Counted from the stretch's first letter, positions 52,706 through 62,495 are shown. The stretch: 64,000 nucleotides of DNA from Pseudarcicella hirudinis (GCF_900115665.1 NZ_FOXH01000022.1:1-64000); one strand, 5' to 3'. Notes: generated by a model not told the origin, from the letters alone. Made by a program: numbers and translations.

Positions 52706-52727
52706 TCCCGCGTGAAATCACGCGGGA
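52706..52727 (-). terminator. Intrinsic terminator of the carboxypeptidase-like domain gene
   Basis: TCCCGCGTG/CACGCGGGA (52706-52714 with 52719-52727), loop AAAT; on the minus strand it is followed by T5. Confidence 0.85.
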
Positions 52728-52781
52728 GGCTTTTCCAGAATCATTGAGCCTTTCGGTTCATCGATTATCAGAAAGTATAAT

Positions 52782-53519
52782 CTATTGTCCGTTAATTTCT
52801 CTTTTCTGTTCCCTTAAAAACTTGTCTCTCGAAATATTTTCTAAAGGTGGTAGTTCATATGCTTTTTTCCAGTCGTCTCTTTTCAAATCACCATTTTTGA
52901 TTGATTTGATAAAGTTCATCCAGGCAAAAGGGTTCGTTAATGCCAGTAATGGGCTCTGAAAACCATTTCTGTTAGCATTGGCAAAAACCATTTGCTGGGA
53001 GAAGTTCCTGAAGTTGGCCGAGGTACCCATACCCGCCTGCAAAGCCAGGACATTCAGTTTTGACTGTTCAAGGTTTTCGGCCAAAGCTTTACGCTGACGC
53101 TCATCAGCCAGCTTCATGTCCATAAATGCCTTTTTGAAATCTTCTTCCGTACTGTAAGGATAAACTTTTACTTCTGCCAGAACTTTAGTGTCTTCCTGCA
53201 TGAAAATCGTTGCAGAATGCACCTGCTCTGTTTCCCTTGGAATGATATAATATCTCTTTCTGAATCCTACGTAACTAAATACGATACTATCCCCCGGATA
53301 AACCAATAACTTAAAAAAACCAAAGTTATCGGAAAGTGTTCCTCTTCCGGAGTGGGGGTTAAAAACATAGGCATTTGGCAAAAATTCCGAATTCCGGTCA
53401 GTTACAACTCTTCCGGAAAACTGAACTGTTTTGTCTTCACCTTGTGCAAATAATTTCACTGTGCTTGTTAAAAAGCATAGAACAATAACGAAAAATATGC
53501 GCTTGATTTTCAAATCCAT
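52782..53519 (-). CDS. Exported protein with carboxypeptidase-like regulatory domain
   Basis: A 245-residue protein: signal peptide (ending KLFAQ), then a CarboxypepD_reg-like beta sandwich (about 30-115: FSGRVVTDRNSEFLPNAYVFNPHSGRGTLSDNFGFFKLLVYPGDSIVFSYVGFRKR), then a charged helical tail with LAEVKVYPYSTEEDFKKAFMDMKL. This resembles the N-terminal domain of TonB receptors without the barrel. Stand-alone forms are common in Bacteroidota; function unknown. Leftward, upstream of its own terminator. Confidence 0.8.
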   Translation of the reverse strand: MDLKIKRIFFVIVLCFLTSTVKLFAQGEDKTVQFSGRVVTDRNSEFLPNAYVFNPHSGRGTLSDNFGFFKLLVYPGDSIVFSYVGFRKRYYIIPRETEQVHSATIFMQEDTKVLAEVKVYPYSTEEDFKKAFMDMKLADERQRKALAENLEQSKLNVLALQAGMGTSANFRNFSQQMVFANANRNGFQSPLLALTNPFAWMNFIKSIKNGDLKRDDWKKAYELPPLENISRDKFLREQKREINGQ

Positions 53520-53618
53520 AAAATATTTATCAGCTACAAAGTTATTTATTTAACGTTTCCTCGTTTGCTTCTATTTGTCTTTTTAACAGTTTTTAACGTT
53601 TTTCTTTCCTAAGGGAAT

Positions 53619-54455
53619 TTACGAAAACAATTTTAAAAATGTAATAATAAATGGTACGGAAAGTAATAAACCATCAAATCTGTCCAGAAATCCTCCATGC
53701 CCCGGGATTGTTGAGGCGGAATCTTTGATTTTAATGCTTCGTTTGAACAATGATTCCACAAGGTCACCATACGTTCCGGCCACTACAATAATTCCCCCGA
53801 CGCCAAACCACTGCCATGCTTTCAGGTCATGGAAATACAGGGATAATATATAAGCTACGATCATAGAAGCAGCAAAACCGCCGAGGCTTCCCTCCCATGA
53901 TTTTTTAGGCGAAACTCTTTCAAATAATTTGGTCCTACCGAATTTAGTTCCTGCAAAATACGCACCGGTATCACTTGCCCAAAGTAAAAACAAACAGCCT
54001 AACACTTTTTGCCAGCTGTATTCATAATTAGTCATGAAAGCCAGTACAGTTACCAGGGCAAATGGCAAAGCCACGTAAATAATTCCCAAAAAGGTATAAG
54101 CGATATTCTTAAATGGTTTTTCGTCTTTACCTTTATATAATTTAATAAAGAAAATGCTGGCCAAAAGCGGAGAAAGTATATAATAATTCTGATAAGGAAT
54201 CATCCCTTTTTCAATCAGAAAAGTAAGAGAATGAAGTACAACCCCGCAAAAAGTTCCGTAATAAGTAAGGGGAAGATTACCATCCAAACCCAGTAACTTA
54301 TAAAATTCCAATTGCGCTAAAATCCCGATGATTAAAAATAAACCTAAAAAAGTCCAGTCGCTGTAATAAATACAAAAAATCAAAAAAGGCACAGCAATAA
54401 TTGCAGCAATGACCCGCTGTTGCAGGTTTGACATATTGTTTAGTTTTTCGTTCAT
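53619..54455 (-). CDS. cdsA: Phosphatidate cytidylyltransferase
   Basis: Makes CDP-diacylglycerol from phosphatidic acid and CTP, the branch point of phospholipid synthesis, in the inner membrane. About 278 residues with seven or eight membrane segments and the full signature near the C-terminus: KSWEGSLGG, then GDLVESLFKRSIKIKDSASTIPGHGGFLDRFDGLL (the S-x8-KR-x4-KD-x5-PGHGG-x2-DR-D pattern). The start may be Met8 (54434). Followed leftward by a carboxypeptidase-like-domain gene. Confidence 0.95.
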   Translation of the reverse strand: MNEKLNNMSNLQQRVIAAIIAVPFLIFCIYYSDWTFLGLFLIIGILAQLEFYKLLGLDGNLPLTYYGTFCGVVLHSLTFLIEKGMIPYQNYYILSPLLASIFFIKLYKGKDEKPFKNIAYTFLGIIYVALPFALVTVLAFMTNYEYSWQKVLGCLFLLWASDTGAYFAGTKFGRTKLFERVSPKKSWEGSLGGFAASMIVAYILSLYFHDLKAWQWFGVGGIIVVAGTYGDLVESLFKRSIKIKDSASTIPGHGGFLDRFDGLLLSVPFIITFLKLFS

Positions 54456-54550
54456 TTAATCCTGGTTTATTTCTAAATCGCTGATGAAATATTTTAAAGT
54501 ATGAATTTTATAATTTTATGTAAAAACTGAATCCTCTGTTTTTGGGGTCA

Positions 54551-54778
54551 TCAATTCAGGACATCTGAAATCCTGCCTTCATTTTCAAGCAGGAATTTTG
54601 CCAGAACGGCCTTGGATACATGTACATACAACTCCGATAATCCAAAAAGGTTGTTATAGGAACTGGCCTGTTTGTTCAAAACCACCACTTCAATCTGATG
54701 TTCATCTACCAGATAAGCTTTTGCTAATTCTACTTTGATTGTATTTTCTGACTCAAAAATTTTAATCCAACCAGTCAT
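54551..54778 (-). CDS. DUF2007-type small protein
   Basis: 75 residues: WIKIFESENTIKVELAKAYLVDEHQIEVVVLNKQASSYNNLFGLSELYVHVSKAVLAKFLLENE. This is the pattern of DUF2007 (putative signal-transducing, PII-like fold): an early edge strand, an insertion helix and a VHVS strand. Function unknown. It sits between the CPBP protease gene (42 nt) and cdsA (95 nt), all leftward, an arrangement suggesting one transcript. Confidence 0.8.
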   Translation of the reverse strand: MTGWIKIFESENTIKVELAKAYLVDEHQIEVVVLNKQASSYNNLFGLSELYVHVSKAVLAKFLLENEGRISDVLN

Positions 54779-54820
54779 AATTTTGCATTTTGAACATTTG
54801 AAAGAAGCAGAATTGTTTAC

Positions 54821-55792
54821 TCAGATTTCCCTCATTTTGTTTCTGTCAGAAACTCTTCCCTGATAAAACCAGTAAATAATGGCAGATGTTATAGCCACTG
54901 AAACCAAAACCCAGATAAAAGAGGGACTTTCCATCTTTTCTATATCCGTTTCGGTAACCTTAATTTGGTAAAGATATATCATCAGAATGGTAAATCCATT
55001 ATTGACAAAATGTGCCACCACCGGAATCCAGAGGTTTTTTGTCCAGTAATACAAATATCCAAACAAAGCTCCCAACATCATTCTTGGTACAAAACCATAA
55101 AACTGGGCATGTATTGCGCTGAAAATGATAGCAGAAATCCAGATAGATAAATGCGGATTACGGGTATGTCTGATCAGTAAATTCTGAATAACGCCCCTGA
55201 AAGTAATTTCTTCTCCCAACGCTGCCAAACCTGCAATAACAGCCATTGCAATCACAAACTGTTCAAAAGTATGAAAACTGGTCAGGAATCTGGTCATTTC
55301 TGCCAATTGGTCTTCGCTTTCCCGCATCCAGGTCTCAACACCCTTGAGTGTCTCCGGCAGCACCATGCTTTTGTTCAGATTATAAATAAAATCATTGAAA
55401 GGTATTGCTGCGACAATAAGTACAATAATCGCAATCCAGATTAAAGGATTGGCAACTCTTGTGGAACTAAAATCACTTATACGGCGTCTTTCTATAAATC
55501 GCCAGTAAAAGCATGAGGCTCCCACGAAGCTGAACAAGGCAGAAAACCATTGCAAAGCCATAAGTGCATACCAGCCATTTGGGAAACTTTCGGGGTGGGT
55601 AATTAACGCCTGAATCTGGCTTTGAAGTTGTGTCGCATTGGAAGTATGGGTCATTCCCGTCATAAACATGACGATAATTAATCCAAAAATCTGACCAATG
55701 AAAGAACCAACAAAGAATAAACCTCCTAAAATCAATAACTTAGCAATTAAAGGACGTTCAGTAATTGGGGAAATTTTGCCATTTTCTAACAT
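54821..55792 (-). CDS. CPBP-family intramembrane metalloprotease
   Basis: A 323-residue membrane protein with about eight hydrophobic segments. The CPBP (CaaX protease/bacteriocin-processing) motifs are present: EEITFRGVIQNLL (EEx3R), FSAIHAQFYGFVPRMMLG (Fx3H) and HFVNNGFTI. Members cleave within membranes or process prenylated or bacteriocin-like peptides; the substrate here is unknown. Confidence 0.9.
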   Translation of the reverse strand: MLENGKISPITERPLIAKLLILGGLFFVGSFIGQIFGLIIVMFMTGMTHTSNATQLQSQIQALITHPESFPNGWYALMALQWFSALFSFVGASCFYWRFIERRRISDFSSTRVANPLIWIAIIVLIVAAIPFNDFIYNLNKSMVLPETLKGVETWMRESEDQLAEMTRFLTSFHTFEQFVIAMAVIAGLAALGEEITFRGVIQNLLIRHTRNPHLSIWISAIIFSAIHAQFYGFVPRMMLGALFGYLYYWTKNLWIPVVAHFVNNGFTILMIYLYQIKVTETDIEKMESPSFIWVLVSVAITSAIIYWFYQGRVSDRNKMREI

Positions 55793-55954
55793 AATGGTTG
55801 TAAATTTACAGCAAAAAAATCAGTTATTCGTTTTTGAGGATTGGTTATTAGAGATTTTGTTTAATCTTTGAAATCATCCTGAGCTTAAATATAAGTCATT
55901 TTTGCCCGGAGAACTGAAAAACGTAAAGAGTAATCTGTCACAAATTAAGAGTCA

Positions 55955-56947
55955 ATGGTTAAAATAGGGAACATAGAGTTAGAGGATTTTCCATTATTAC
56001 TGGCACCTATGGAGGATGTTTCAGATCCTCCGTTCAGAGCGGTATGCAAAGAAAACGGAGCAGATCTGATGTACACAGAGTTTATTTCGTCTGAAGGTCT
56101 GATCCGCGATGCTGCCAAAAGTGTTCAAAAACTGGATATTTTCGAATATGAACACCCGATTGGTATTCAATTATTTGGTTCTGATATAGAAACAATGAGA
56201 ACCTGCGGTGAAATCGCGACCAATGCCAAACCGGATCTGATTGATATTAATTACGGTTGCCCTGTAAAACAGGTTGCCTGCAGGGGTGCAGGAGCCGCTT
56301 TATTACAGGACATCCCAAAGATGGTTGCTATGACCAGGGCTGTTATTGAATCAACACATCTCCCTGTCACGGTTAAAACACGTTTAGGATGGGATGAAAG
56401 CACTAAAAATATCGAAGATGTTGCTGAAAGACTTCAGGATATCGGAATTAAGGCCCTTACCGTTCATGGCCGCACACGTGTGCAGATGTATAAAGGAGAT
56501 GCCGACTGGCGTTTGATCGCAAAAATAAAGGAAAATCCAAGGATTAATATTCCCATTTTCGGAAATGGAGATATTGATTCTCCGGAAAAAGCACTGGAAT
56601 ATAAGGAAAGGTACGGGGTAGATGGCATTATGATCGGAAGAGCCTCAATCGGTTATCCCTGGATTTTTAACGAAATCAAGCATTTCTTAAAAACCGGAGA
56701 GCATTTACCGGAACCAACCATTGAAGACCGGATTAATGTTTGCAGGAAACACCTGGATTTTTCAATCAGATGGAAAGGAAATCATTCCGGTATTGTTGAA
56801 ATGCGACGTCATTATTCCAATTATTTTAAGGGTCTTGACCATTTCAAGCCATTTCGTATGAAACTGGTAACATCTCCTGACTATCAGGAAATTACAGATA
56901 TATTACAAGAAGTAGCAGTTTTTTATTCTCAGGAAGTTCTTGTTTGA
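55955..56947 (+). CDS. dusB: tRNA-dihydrouridine synthase
   Basis: FMN enzyme that reduces specific uridines in tRNA. 330 residues; TIM-barrel signatures LLAPMEDVSDPPFRAVCKENGADLMYTEFIS, DINYGCPVKQVACRGAGAALLQD (with the catalytic Cys in NYGCPV and the substrate-binding AGAALL), VTVKTRLGWDE, ALTVHGRTRVQMYKGDADW and IPIFGNGDIDSPEKA, GIMIGRASIGYPWIF. It matches the DusB subgroup (often beside fis in other bacteria, not here). Rightward with its own terminator at 56970-57003. Confidence 0.93.
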   Translation: MVKIGNIELEDFPLLLAPMEDVSDPPFRAVCKENGADLMYTEFISSEGLIRDAAKSVQKLDIFEYEHPIGIQLFGSDIETMRTCGEIATNAKPDLIDINYGCPVKQVACRGAGAALLQDIPKMVAMTRAVIESTHLPVTVKTRLGWDESTKNIEDVAERLQDIGIKALTVHGRTRVQMYKGDADWRLIAKIKENPRINIPIFGNGDIDSPEKALEYKERYGVDGIMIGRASIGYPWIFNEIKHFLKTGEHLPEPTIEDRINVCRKHLDFSIRWKGNHSGIVEMRRHYSNYFKGLDHFKPFRMKLVTSPDYQEITDILQEVAVFYSQEVLV

Positions 56948-56969
56948 AAAAGGCAGGAAACGGCTTAGT

Positions 56970-57003
56970 AAATCCCTGCAGGCTTCAAACCTTGCAGGGA
57001 TTT
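56970..57003 (+). terminator. Terminator of dusB
   Basis: AAATCCCTGCA (56970-56980) pairs with TGCAGGGATTT (56993-57003) over 11 bp, followed by T-rich sequence. Confidence 0.88.
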
Positions 57004-57076
57004 TCATTTTTATCCTCATCTCAAACCAACCGCTTGCCGGAAGATATTCCGGCATATTACTAAACTATATTTTATC

Positions 57077-57994
57077 ATGAGTCAGACTAATACGGCTTCG
57101 GCTTCTATCATCGAACAGCCTTCTAAAACCGCTTCATCTAATCTTGCCAACTGGATTTTACTGGGAGTTCTTGCTCTCATCTGGGGAAGTTCTTTCATTT
57201 TAGTAAAGAAAAGCCTCGTATTGTTTGATGTGCTGCAGGTTGGGTCATTAAGAATTTTTTCGGCGTTTCTTTTCTTTGTGCCTGTATTCATTTATCGTTT
57301 TTCGAAAATCCCGCGAGAGAAATGGGGTTATTTCCTGCTTTCAGGACTACTCGGGAATTTATTCCCGGCTCTGTTATTTTCTTATGCCGGAAAACACATG
57401 GATAGTGCCGTTTCAGGAGCCTTAAACTCGCTTACCCCGCTTTTTACCCTGCTTATCGGAGCAACTGTATTTGGAAGTATCATCACCCGCCGGCAAACAC
57501 TTGGTATTATACTGGGCTTTATGGGTTCATTATTCCTGATCTTTGTAGGAGCCAAAAATAGTGTGAGCCTTAACGGATATGCCGTTTTTGTAGTGCTTGC
57601 TACGATCATGTATGGTATTAACCTCAATGTCATCAAGAAAAACCTGGGAGGCTATGACCCTATCATGATAACCACCTGCATTTTCATGACAATCGGGCCA
57701 ATCGCTGCCATGATATTGTTTAGCGGGGATTTTGTGGAAAAAGTCAGAAATACCAACGATTTAATGCCTCTTGTTTACGGGTCGTTGCTGGGCGTAATGG
57801 GTTCTGCCATTGCAATGATGCTATTCAACAAATTAATTCAGAAAACTTCGGCTGTATTGGCCAGTTCTGTCACTTATCTGATTCCGATTGTGGCTATTCT
57901 CTGGGGTTTACTGGATAGCGAAGCCATTCTTTTTCAACATTATCTGGGAATGTCAATTATCCTGATCGGGGTTTATCTTGTCAATAAAAAATAG
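57077..57994 (+). CDS. EamA/DMT-family transporter
   Basis: A 305-residue inner-membrane protein with ten hydrophobic segments in two EamA repeats (about 25-160 and 170-303). Motifs include LIWGSSFILVKKSL at the first segment and GSLLGVMGSAIAMMLFNKLIQKTSAVLASSVTYLIPIVAILWGLL. Members export amino acids, nucleotides or other metabolites. Substrate unknown. Confidence 0.88.
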   Translation: MSQTNTASASIIEQPSKTASSNLANWILLGVLALIWGSSFILVKKSLVLFDVLQVGSLRIFSAFLFFVPVFIYRFSKIPREKWGYFLLSGLLGNLFPALLFSYAGKHMDSAVSGALNSLTPLFTLLIGATVFGSIITRRQTLGIILGFMGSLFLIFVGAKNSVSLNGYAVFVVLATIMYGINLNVIKKNLGGYDPIMITTCIFMTIGPIAAMILFSGDFVEKVRNTNDLMPLVYGSLLGVMGSAIAMMLFNKLIQKTSAVLASSVTYLIPIVAILWGLLDSEAILFQHYLGMSIILIGVYLVNKK

Positions 57995-58095
57995 GTTCCA
58001 AAATCATTCTCCTTTCATTCCCGGAGAATTATATTGGAAATTATTTTCTTGTCTGCGGATTAAACATAAAATTGCAAAATAAATAAACCGCAGCT

Positions 58096-58593
58096 ATGCT
58101 AAAAGCGACAGTTAATAACCGCATTTTTGATATTCATAATGATACTTCAGAAATCCTTGTAAACGAGGAAATTCTGGATTGGGATTTACAGGTAATCCGG
58201 GAAAACACCTTTCATATTCTGTTTAAAAATCATTCTTTTACAGCTGAAGTATTAGCTGCTGATTATCAGAATAAGGCTTTTCTCATAAAAATTAACCAAA
58301 ACCAGTATCAGGTGTCTGTGAAAGACCGATTTGACCTGCTCCTTACCCAATTGGGAATCAATAACGGGGCTCAGGCTAAAGTAAATGACCTGAAAGCACC
58401 TATGCCGGGGCTCATTGTTGACATTAAAGTAAAAGTAGGAGATACTGTGAATAAAGGGGACTCACTGCTGATTCTGGAAGCAATGAAAATGGAAAATGTA
58501 CTGAAAGCCACCGGTGAAGGAAAAATCAAAAAAATACGGGTATCTTCCAAAAAGAATGTGGAAAAAAACCAGATTTTAATAGAATTTGAATAA
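58096..58593 (+). CDS. Biotin carboxyl carrier (biotin/lipoyl-attachment) protein
   Basis: A 165-residue carrier with the biotinyl domain in the last 70 residues: LKAPMPGLIVDIKVKVGDTVNKGDSLLILEAMKMENVLKATGEGKIKKIRV, where the Lys of EAMKM carries biotin. The first half is an unassigned beta-rich region (as in small carriers of acyl-CoA carboxylase complexes in Bacteroidota). The rest of the carboxylase is not in the window. It ends before a long bidirectional terminator. Confidence 0.92.
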   Translation: MLKATVNNRIFDIHNDTSEILVNEEILDWDLQVIRENTFHILFKNHSFTAEVLAADYQNKAFLIKINQNQYQVSVKDRFDLLLTQLGINNGAQAKVNDLKAPMPGLIVDIKVKVGDTVNKGDSLLILEAMKMENVLKATGEGKIKKIRVSSKKNVEKNQILIEFE

Positions 58594-58611
58594 GTAAGGT
58601 TATTCTTAATT

Positions 58612-58665
58612 GAAAAGGGATTCTGTATTTCTGATCATTGTCATCAAAATACAAAATCCCTTTTC
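58612..58665. terminator. Bidirectional terminator with long stem
   Basis: GAAAAGGGATT (58612-58622) pairs with AATCCCTTTTC (58655-58665); inside, TGTATTT pairs with AAATACA. It serves the convergent biotin carrier and Gfo/Idh/MocA genes. Confidence 0.88.
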
Positions 58666-58670
58666 TTATT

Positions 58671-59753
58671 TTAAAGCATTACCGGTAATCCTGTACGTAC
58701 AGACTCATCACAGGCAAAAGCAATCTTTAAACTGTTAATGGCATCCTGTACATGGTCTGTCAAATCAGTATCTTCTGTAATCGCTTTCAGGAAAAAGCGT
58801 TGTTCCCGATTACAAAGCTCCTGATGATCAGGCTCATCCGTCAGATTAATCCAGTTATCTTCTTTGACAAACTCATTGTTTTCGTTGAGCGTTGAATGGT
58901 GCCAGCGTAAAGATTCTGTTTTGGTATGAGAATCAACATTATCAGATTTCCCGGTTCCTCCTGCTTCTTTTGCAACAATAGACACACAGCCTTTCGGTCC
59001 GATTACATCTTTTACAAAAAAGGCTGTCTCGCTCATCATTGGTCCCCAACCGGCTTCATACCAGCCTACCGAACCATCTTCAAAGCGAATCTGTAACTGA
59101 CCATAATTGTAATTTCCTTCCGGAATATCATCAGTCAGACGGGCACCTATCGCATTTACCTGTACAGGCTTAGAGCGGGTCATCTGACACATTACATCAA
59201 TATAATGCACACCGCAATCCACAATCGGACTAAGGCTTTTCATCAGGTTTCGGTGAACGTTCCACATAACCCCATGACTTTGCTGATTAAGGTTCATGCG
59301 CATCACGAGAGGTTTGCCCAGTTCATGAGAAATTTCCACAAATTTCTCCCAGGATGGATGATGTCTTAAGATATAACCCACTACCAGTTTTTTCCCGGCA
59401 GCTTTTGCCGCAGCAGCAACCCGTTCCGAACCTTCAACAGTATCGGCTAAAGGCTTTTCTATAAAGACATGGCAGCCCTTCTCAAAAGCCATGATTGCAA
59501 AAGCTTCGTGGGTATCAGGATAAGTGGAAATACAAACTGCATCAGGCCGGGAAGCATCAAGTGCTCTGGCATAATCGTCATATAAAGCGTATCCTCCTCC
59601 CAATTTTTCATTGAGAATTTCTTTGCTTTTTCCGGTAGAAACAATTCCACAGATTTCAAAACCGTCAATCAGCTGGTAAGCGAAGGCATGAGAGGCGCCC
59701 ATATTGCCGCATCCTACCACCAGGACACGTAAAGGATTTTTAGGAAGTGACAT
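58671..59753 (-). CDS. Gfo/Idh/MocA-family oxidoreductase
   Basis: A 360-residue NAD(P)-dependent oxidoreductase. The Rossmann nucleotide site VVGCGNMGASHA opens the protein, the family's EKP motif appears in HVFIEKPLADTVEGS, and the C-terminal substrate domain includes VDCGVHYIDVM. Substrates are usually sugars or inositols; unknown here. No signal peptide, so cytoplasmic. Monocistronic, with no clear operon partner. Confidence 0.88.
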   Translation of the reverse strand: MSLPKNPLRVLVVGCGNMGASHAFAYQLIDGFEICGIVSTGKSKEILNEKLGGGYALYDDYARALDASRPDAVCISTYPDTHEAFAIMAFEKGCHVFIEKPLADTVEGSERVAAAAKAAGKKLVVGYILRHHPSWEKFVEISHELGKPLVMRMNLNQQSHGVMWNVHRNLMKSLSPIVDCGVHYIDVMCQMTRSKPVQVNAIGARLTDDIPEGNYNYGQLQIRFEDGSVGWYEAGWGPMMSETAFFVKDVIGPKGCVSIVAKEAGGTGKSDNVDSHTKTESLRWHHSTLNENNEFVKEDNWINLTDEPDHQELCNREQRFFLKAITEDTDLTDHVQDAINSLKIAFACDESVRTGLPVML

Positions 59754-60141
59754 GAATCAGTAATATGTTACAGAATGACAAATACTTATTTTATCAAAGC
59801 TAACAACTAAGTTTCAAATTCACAATTGGCTTATAGGGTATGCCTAAGGACAGGAGCTTATAAATATTACATTTTTAAGGTAAAAACTATTCATATAAGA
59901 AGAACAGGCATATTTTAATCACGGAGGTGTATGAAAATTAAATACAGAAGAACCTCTTATTTATATTTTTCACCTGTAATATATTTCTTCTCATACAATT
60001 AAAATCAGATCAGGTGAGGAATTTATTAACAGCAGAAGTTTTCAGACAAAACATGCTTTTTTAAAGAGAAGCCTTCTCAACTTTGAAGTGAATCCTATTA
60101 AAACACAAAAGACTGAATCCTGTCAGACTCAGTCTTTTATA
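59754..60141. other. Intergenic region
   Basis: 388 nt with no convincing gene. A 23-codon frame at 59932-60003 is preceded by GGAGGTG, which is unusual for this genome but only 1-3 nt from the ATG. A terminator for the prenyl synthase gene fills the right end (60107-60138). Confidence 0.4.
60107..60138 (-). terminator. Terminator of the polyprenyl synthase gene
   Basis: AAAAGACTGA (60107-60116) pairs with TCAGTCTTTT (60129-60138); the T run is read on either strand. It lies 4 nt past the stop codon at 60142. Confidence 0.85.
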
Positions 60142-61116
60142 TTATTTCGTTCTTTCAATGGTATACTGCACAAGCGCATCTAAGGATTTCCTGTAAGGGG
60201 ACTCCGGGAAAGAGCCCAGAATTTCAATTGCTTCTTTCACATATTTCTGCATTACTTCTGTAGCGTATTGAATCCCTCCGGACTTTTTCACAAAATCAAT
60301 AACCTCCGCTACTTTTGCAGGCTTTTCAGACTCGTTCTTAATGACCCCTATAATCTTTCGCTTCGTCCACCAATCAGCATGATTAAGGGCATAAATCAAA
60401 GGTAAAGTCATTTTTTTCTCTTTGATATCAATTCCCAAAGGTTTCCCGATTTCAGCGTCACCATAATCAAATAAATCATCCTTGATCTGAAAGGCTATTC
60501 CCACTTTTTCACCAAAAAGACGTGCCTTTTCCACTATCTGGCTATCTGCTCCTACTGAGCTTACACCCATAGCACAGCAAGCGGCAATCAGTGCAGCAGT
60601 CTTCTGACGGATAATTTCAAAATACACCTCCTCCGTAATATCCAGTTTTCTTGCCTTCTCCATCTGTAACAACTCCCCTTCTGACATCACTTTTACGGCT
60701 GTAGAACCGAGCTTAAGCAAATCATAATCTTCGTTTTCTACAGACAATAATAAAAGCTTGGATAAAAGATAATCTCCTACCAGTACAGCAATTTTGTTTT
60801 TCCACAAAGCGTTAACCGAGAAGAAACCACGGCGGTAATTGGAGTCATCCACTACATCATCATGAACAAGCGATGCTGTATGAAGGAGTTCGATAAAGGC
60901 TGCCGCCCGATAGGTTTTTTCGTTAATTTCGCCGCTGCTTCCAGCAGTCAGAAACACAAACATCGGACGTAATTGCTTTCCTTTGCGCTGGACAATGTAG
61001 TTCATGATGGTATCCAACAGCATTACTTTTGTTTTCATGAACTGACGAAACTTACCTTCAAAGGCATTCATTTCATCGGCAATCGGGGCTTGTATTTCTT
61101 TTATTGAAATCGACAT
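60142..61116 (-). CDS. Polyprenyl diphosphate synthase
   Basis: A trans-isoprenyl synthase of about 324 residues extending allylic diphosphates with IPP, probably making the C35-C40 tail of menaquinone. It has the first aspartate-rich motif LVHDDVVDDS (DDxxD) and the second QIKDDLFDYGD, plus GKQLRPMFVFLTAG and the KT motif in EIIRQKTAALIAACC. The upstream in-frame start at 61185 adds 23 residues with no conserved feature, so 61116 is preferred. The chain length cannot be read with confidence. Confidence 0.92.
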   Translation of the reverse strand: MSISIKEIQAPIADEMNAFEGKFRQFMKTKVMLLDTIMNYIVQRKGKQLRPMFVFLTAGSSGEINEKTYRAAAFIELLHTASLVHDDVVDDSNYRRGFFSVNALWKNKIAVLVGDYLLSKLLLLSVENEDYDLLKLGSTAVKVMSEGELLQMEKARKLDITEEVYFEIIRQKTAALIAACCAMGVSSVGADSQIVEKARLFGEKVGIAFQIKDDLFDYGDAEIGKPLGIDIKEKKMTLPLIYALNHADWWTKRKIIGVIKNESEKPAKVAEVIDFVKKSGGIQYATEVMQKYVKEAIEILGSFPESPYRKSLDALVQYTIERTK

Positions 61117-61491
61117 TTTCTGGGGTTGACCGTTCCGAGCTGAGAGTTTAGAGTCCTCATAACTCATAACTTCATACCTCTTCATAAATTTCGTCCGGCA
61201 AGTATAACAATTATTATGCTTTTTACCGAAAAATCTTTATTATTACCTACATTTTATAACCCTATTTCTATGAAATAGTTTCATGTCGGGGCATTTGATT
61301 TGAACAACTCTTATACAAATTAACTTCTTTGGTACTCCTGAGAATTCGGGAAAGTTAATTACTGACAAAATATTGATCTGAGTTACCGCCTGAAAAATCT
61401 GTACAGTTTTTCTCTTTTTCGGTCTGTTTCTTCTGCTTCTCATCAAATCCGGCATGTCAGATTTCTTAATAGATAATTTTAAATTCTAACC
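61117..61491. other. Divergent intergenic region
   Basis: 375 nt between the leftward prenyl synthase and the rightward patatin gene. Short frames here look spurious. No clear promoter pair or structure was found. Confidence 0.35.
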
Positions 61492-62439
61492 ATGAGTAAG
61501 ATTTTAGTACTGGCCGGAGGTTCTGTAAAAGGTGCATTCCAGACAGGAGTCATTAAATCTGTTTTTGAATCAGGCTTTCGTCCTGACGCTATCTACGGAG
61601 TCTCTGCGGGAAGTATGAATGCTTCTTTTCTGGTGAATGATTTCGGAAAACAATTTCTTGAAAATGACGGATTCATTGATTTTATCCAGACTGCTCAGGA
61701 CCTTTGCGATTTCTGGAAAAGCCGTATCCAGACTCCCGATTGTCTAGCCTTGCGACGGGGAACCTACGACCTCGGACTAAGTGCCCTGCGAAGAAACTTT
61801 CAGGGACTCTTAGACACCACTCCGCTCCGGGATCTTCTCAATGATACAATATCTGTAAGAAACCTGAAAATTAGTCCCATCGGGCTAAAAGTCGGAGCGG
61901 TAGACATTATTCAGGGTGGCATCGTTTATGCAGATCCTACCTACGAACATTTTCTTGATTACGTAATGGCTTCATCTGCCATTCCTATTCTTATGCCCAC
62001 TGTAAATATCGGCGGACAGCCGGATTCTGCATTTCTGGATGGAGGTATGCGGGATGTAGCGCCGATCAAGCAAGCCATTGAAGACGGGGCTGAAGAAATT
62101 ATTTGTATTGCCTGTCATACCCGAGACATTGACGGAGGCAATTTCCCGTATGGCAATCTATTGGCCCTGGTTGACAGGATAATGGATATTTCGGTAAATG
62201 AATGCCTGAATGCCGATCTGGATTATGCTGAATTTATGAATGCCTGTTTACCTGAAGACGGATCCGAAGCACAGGAAGGTTATTTGAAAGGAAGGAAAAG
62301 AATTAAACTAAAAATCATCCGTCCTCATCAGCCATTGCAGGTGGATATTCAAAATTTCACACATTACGACATTGAAAGGCTGATTAACATCGGCTATGAA
62401 ACAGGGAAACTGGAACTGGCCTCAGGTCTGAAGAAGTAA
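61492..62439 (+). CDS. Patatin-like phospholipase
   Basis: A 315-residue lipid acyl hydrolase. The anion hole VLAGGSVKGAFQTGVIKSV, nucleophile elbow GVSAGSMNAS (GxSxG) and the catalytic Asp in FLDGGMRDVAP (DGG) are all present. No signal peptide or barrel, so probably cytoplasmic, unlike the larger surface patatins. Substrate unknown. Confidence 0.92.
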   Translation: MSKILVLAGGSVKGAFQTGVIKSVFESGFRPDAIYGVSAGSMNASFLVNDFGKQFLENDGFIDFIQTAQDLCDFWKSRIQTPDCLALRRGTYDLGLSALRRNFQGLLDTTPLRDLLNDTISVRNLKISPIGLKVGAVDIIQGGIVYADPTYEHFLDYVMASSAIPILMPTVNIGGQPDSAFLDGGMRDVAPIKQAIEDGAEEIICIACHTRDIDGGNFPYGNLLALVDRIMDISVNECLNADLDYAEFMNACLPEDGSEAQEGYLKGRKRIKLKIIRPHQPLQVDIQNFTHYDIERLINIGYETGKLELASGLKK

Positions 62440-62495
62440 AATCTGAGCTTTTTCAAAGCCCGTCCCATGTTTTTTGAGACACAGACCCCGGTAAA

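Noticed and set aside
61243-61455. 70-codon minus-strand reading frame
   Set aside because: Lys/Arg-rich chance frame within a divergent promoter region.
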